Part shown: positions 61,682 through 64,000 of the stretch, in pieces
How the letters are laid out: each line of letters starts with the position of its first letter
How positions within the stretch are numbered: position 1 is the stretch's first letter
DNA from: Rhodovastum sp963709085
Lineage (GTDB): Bacteria; Pseudomonadota; Alphaproteobacteria; Acetobacterales; Acetobacteraceae
Reading direction: 5' to 3'
Length of the DNA: 64,000 nt
NCBI GenBank assembly: GCA_963709085.1
Contig: CAVPVB010000024.1
Location: 620,001-684,000 of the forward strand
Position numbers and translations under genes: made by a program
Notes under the pieces: generated by a model
Told to the model about the DNA's origin: nothing
Databases searched by the model: none
What the model saw: only the letters and a program-made list of their open reading frames with translations

Positions 61682-62851
61682 ATGGATGCCATGCCCAGCG
61701 GTAACGGGGAGGAAGCGAGTCGCATCCAGCAGGCGCAGCGCGAAATGTCGCGCACCCGACCCGACACGGTGAAGGTCTGCCTCGTTCTGCTCACCGTGCT
61801 GGCCGTGCTGGCGGCGCTTTATGCCGCCGCCGCCATCGTGCTGCCGCTGTTGGTGGCGCTGGTGCTCAACCTGCTGCTGGCGCCGGCCAAGCGGCTGCTG
61901 ATGCGTCTGCGCCTGCCCGCCACCGCCGCTGCGATGGTGCTCATCGTGGTTCTGTTCTTCGTGCTTGCGGGCGTCGGTGCGGCCATTTCCGTGCCCGCGT
62001 CGCAATGGATCGCCCGGGCGCCGGCAGGCATAGCCAAGCTGCAGGAGGAACTCGGGGCGCTGCGCAAGCCCCTCGCGTTCCTGCGCAAGGGGCTCGATCA
62101 GTTGCATCAGGCCGTGGACCAGGGAGGGCAACCCGAGAGAGGCGTGCAGAAGGTCACGGTGCAGCAACCCACCGACATCGGCAATGTCGGCCTGACGGTG
62201 CTGCAGGGAACGCAGGCGGCACTCGGCGATGCGGTGATGGTGGCGGTGTTGCTGTTCTTCCTGCTCGCGGGCGGCGATTCCCTGTTGCGCCGGCTGGTGG
62301 AGATCGTCCCCGGCTTCGGTGACAAGCGCCGCGTGGTGGAGGTTGCCATCGATATCGAGAACAGCATCTCGGCGTACCTGGTCACCATCACCGCGATGAA
62401 TTTGCTGGTGGGCACGGCCAATGGCCTGCAGATATGGGCGCAGGGATTGCCGGATGCATTGCTGTGGGGAACGGTGGCTTTCCTGCTGAACTATATCCCC
62501 ATCCTCGGGCCGCTGACCGGCGTTGTGCTGTTCTTTTTCGTTGGCCTGTTCGCCACCGGCAGCATCTGGCCGGCGCTGCTGCCGCCGACCATCTATCTGG
62601 CCATCCATGTCGCCGAGGGCGAGGTGGTCACGCCGATACTGTTGGCGCGGCGCTTCACCCTCAACCCGGTGATGGTGATCATCTCGCTGTTCTTCTTCGA
62701 CTGGCTGTGGGGCGTGACGGGGGCGCTGCTGTCGGTGCCGCTGCTGTCCATCCTGAAGATCATCTGCGACGCCATCCCGTCGCTGACACCGCTCGGCCAT
62801 ATGCTGGGCGGCGCGCCTGAAGGCCGTGGCGGCCAGGCCGTCGTGGAATGA
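61682..62851 (+). CDS. AI-2E family transporter (PerM/TqsA-like)
   Basis: Inner-membrane protein of about 389 residues with eight spans in the AI-2E (UPF0118) family. Conserved stretches: VCLVLLTVLAVLAALYAAAA with IVLPLLVALVLNLLLAPAKR, the soluble middle (about residues 100-180), NLLVGTANGLQIWAQGLPDA, and LLWGTVAFLLNYIPILGPLT. Members export signalling molecules or act as ion exchangers; the true substrate is unknown. The start is uncertain among a TTG at 61631 and ATGs at 61682 and 61691. The cytosolic tail starts with an unusual N-terminal stretch. Confidence 0.88.
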   Translation: MDAMPSGNGEEASRIQQAQREMSRTRPDTVKVCLVLLTVLAVLAALYAAAAIVLPLLVALVLNLLLAPAKRLLMRLRLPATAAAMVLIVVLFFVLAGVGAAISVPASQWIARAPAGIAKLQEELGALRKPLAFLRKGLDQLHQAVDQGGQPERGVQKVTVQQPTDIGNVGLTVLQGTQAALGDAVMVAVLLFFLLAGGDSLLRRLVEIVPGFGDKRRVVEVAIDIENSISAYLVTITAMNLLVGTANGLQIWAQGLPDALLWGTVAFLLNYIPILGPLTGVVLFFFVGLFATGSIWPALLPPTIYLAIHVAEGEVVTPILLARRFTLNPVMVIISLFFFDWLWGVTGALLSVPLLSILKIICDAIPSLTPLGHMLGGAPEGRGGQAVVE

Positions 62852-63161
62852 CGATAACGTGCTGGCCGGGCTGAGTAGTTTCCGAGGCTGCCGTGCAAGA
62901 GGCCCCCGCAGCTAGAGTGCCACTGCTTCATCATTGCTCCGATCGGAGATCTCTCTGTGCGGCGTCAAACGGTGCAACACCGGTTCAGGCCGGTGGGTGC
63001 GGCGGCAATTGTGCCGCCACGCATGCATGCCGGGGCGAGGCGGGATGAAGCGAAGACGGTCCCGGTCGGAGAGAGCTGCATCGGAGCGGAGACGGCACGG
63101 GGACAAGGCTTCATCGGGCTCCTTCTCAAGGAAGGCCCCCCAAGCGGAGAACCATGATCAG
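62852..63161. other. Gap before the DUF883 gene
   Basis: About 310 bases with no supported gene. It holds the 14-base string TGAGTAGTTTCCGA (62872-62885), which also occurs upstream of the SYLF gene at 60779. A promoter for the DUF883/holin-like pair is expected here. Confidence 0.4.
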
Positions 63162-63455
63162 ATGAGCACATCAAGCAAGATAGATCCCGATCTCGCCGCC
63201 CTGCAGGAGGACCTGGCCGCGTTGAAGCGCGACGTGTCGCGCCTGCTCGATCACCTGAAGGTCGGGGCCGCGAACGGCGCCCAAAATGCCGCCGAACGTC
63301 TCGAGGACGGTGTGCAGCGAATCTATCGTGACGTTGCCGCCGAGGGCGACCGGGCGGCCAAAACGATCGGACGACACGTCGAGGAGCAGCCCCTGGTCGC
63401 CCTGCTGATCGCCCTGGGTGTCGGCTACGTCGGCGGGCGCCTGCTATCGCGGTAG
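63162..63455 (+). CDS. DUF883 (ElaB/YqjD-like) membrane-anchored protein
   Basis: Protein of 97 residues. A soluble helical region with DLAALQEDLAALKRDVSRLL and AAERLEDGVQRIYRDVAAEG leads to a C-terminal tail anchor (PLVALLIALGVGYVGGRLLSR). Plan and end match the ElaB/YqjD/DUF883 family, which bind ribosomes at the membrane in stationary phase in E. coli. It is followed after seven bases by the next membrane protein, as in the yqjD-yqjE arrangement. Confidence 0.85.
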   Translation: MSTSSKIDPDLAALQEDLAALKRDVSRLLDHLKVGAANGAQNAAERLEDGVQRIYRDVAAEGDRAAKTIGRHVEEQPLVALLIALGVGYVGGRLLSR

Positions 63456-63462
63456 GCGTGCG

Positions 63463-63873
63463 ATGCTGATAGGCGATCTGATCAAGTTTGCTCTGCTGTT
63501 CGCCGAGCGTGTTGGCGATCGGAAAGGACGGCAGACCCTCGCGCAAGTCGCGCTCCTCGTGGTCGCGACACTGGCGGGCGCCAGTTTTGGCTTCGCCGCG
63601 ATGGCGTGCGCCCTCGTTGCCCTTTGGCTCGGCATCCTGCCGCAGGTGGGTCCGGTCGGCGCGCCGCTGGTTATCGCCGGGATTCTGCTCTTCATGTGCA
63701 TCGTCCTGTTTGCCATCGTGCGCTACGAACTGAAGCCTCGCCCGCAGCCGGCCGGGCCGAGCGTGCCGGCGGTGCTGATTGCCGATGTGACGCGCCTGAT
63801 CAACGAGAATAAGGGCTCGGTGCTGCTGGCCGCCCTGCTGGCCGGGCTTGCCGTCGGCGGGCGCAACAAATAG
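63463..63873 (+). CDS. Phage-holin-like / YqjE-type membrane protein
   Basis: Protein of 136 residues with two central spans (VALLVVATLAGASFGFAAMA and LVIAGILLFMCIVLFAIVRY) and a C-terminal span (GSVLLAALLAGLAVGGRNK). The pairing with DUF883 immediately upstream and the two-span hairpin fit the YqjE/holin-superfamily proteins of envelope stress operons. No lysis genes are nearby, so it is not taken as part of a phage. Confidence 0.72.
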   Translation: MLIGDLIKFALLFAERVGDRKGRQTLAQVALLVVATLAGASFGFAAMACALVALWLGILPQVGPVGAPLVIAGILLFMCIVLFAIVRYELKPRPQPAGPSVPAVLIADVTRLINENKGSVLLAALLAGLAVGGRNK

Positions 63874-64000
63874 GCGGCACAGGCGCAGACGGCGTGCGGG
63901 GGGACCTGAAAAGGGTCGCCCGCACGGACCGCGACGCGCCGTCGGCCTGATGTTTTATCGCAACAACCAGATCGGCCGTACCGGCGCTTCGGTCCGGCGA
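63874..64000. other. Window end without a supported gene
   Basis: About 127 bases after the holin-like gene; no open frame of convincing quality and no clear terminator was seen. Confidence 0.4.

Noticed and set aside
63463..63873. Prophage lysis module based on the holin-like protein
   Set aside because: No endolysin, tail or integrase genes nearby, and the pairing with DUF883 fits a chromosomal stress operon.

Overview
The window is uniformly GC-rich, densely packed, and reads as the chromosome of an alphaproteobacterium, most likely an Acetobacteraceae/Rhodospirillales member. The evidence is the argB-engB-yidC-yidD-rnpA-rpmH block, the Hsp20/DUF1150 pair, DUF1491, DUF6524, DUF2336 and BLUF proteins, and the mreBCD-mrdA-rodA operon. 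No rRNA, tRNA, CRISPR array, transposase or phage module was seen. The assignment rests on family content and gene order read by eye, not on a search.

Layout. Positions 1-21.9 kb hold an unusual, largely unrecognised envelope gene cluster. On the minus strand are an RND pump of the heavy-metal (CusA/CzcA) type, its periplasmic adaptor, a small anchored protein and a mitofilin-like protein. Two tandem DUF6524 membrane proteins follow, then a long plus-strand run: a TPR membrane protein, an anchored helical protein, a protein fusing an ABC ATPase to an MlaE-like permease, a second mitofilin-like protein, two duplicated glycine-rich double-span proteins, a ParA/TadZ-like ATPase, a third mitofilin-like protein, a second TPR protein and small exported proteins. 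Several families occur two to four times, which suggests one multi-part envelope machine. This is the best candidate for an undescribed system.

22-31.5 kb: an ABCB-type exporter, a BLUF blue-light sensor, an OmpA-family porin, DUF1491, a THI5/SsuA-type ABC importer, cytochrome b561, a DUF429 protein, and DUF1150 with Hsp20. 31.6-37.1 kb: def-fmt-truA, two small membrane proteins, and dapE-dapD (lysine/peptidoglycan precursor). 37.5-41.6 kb: a GGDEF diguanylate cyclase flanked by two duplicated DUF2336 genes. 41.6-45.9 kb: argB, engB and the yidC/yidD/rnpA/rpmH block. 46-48.2 kb: a TVP38/DedA-like protein overlapping a flavin disulfide reductase. 48.5-54.4 kb: mreB, mreC, mreD, mrdA and rodA (cell elongation). 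55.2-57.3 kb: an AT-richer islet with an exonuclease-BRCT protein and a MITE-like inverted repeat. 57.5-63.9 kb: two small proteins, a P-type proton ATPase and a stress-type membrane group (SYLF, AI-2E family, DUF883, small holin-like protein).

Two features cut across the whole window. A palindromic, modular intergenic repeat recurs at six places, sometimes inside operons. Single-base frameshifts interrupt about nine otherwise well-conserved genes, including the essential yidC and dapD, and several fall exactly inside an AGCT tetramer. That points to systematic consensus errors, possibly at a modified motif, rather than gene decay, so frameshifted genes are annotated here as CDS with the break noted.
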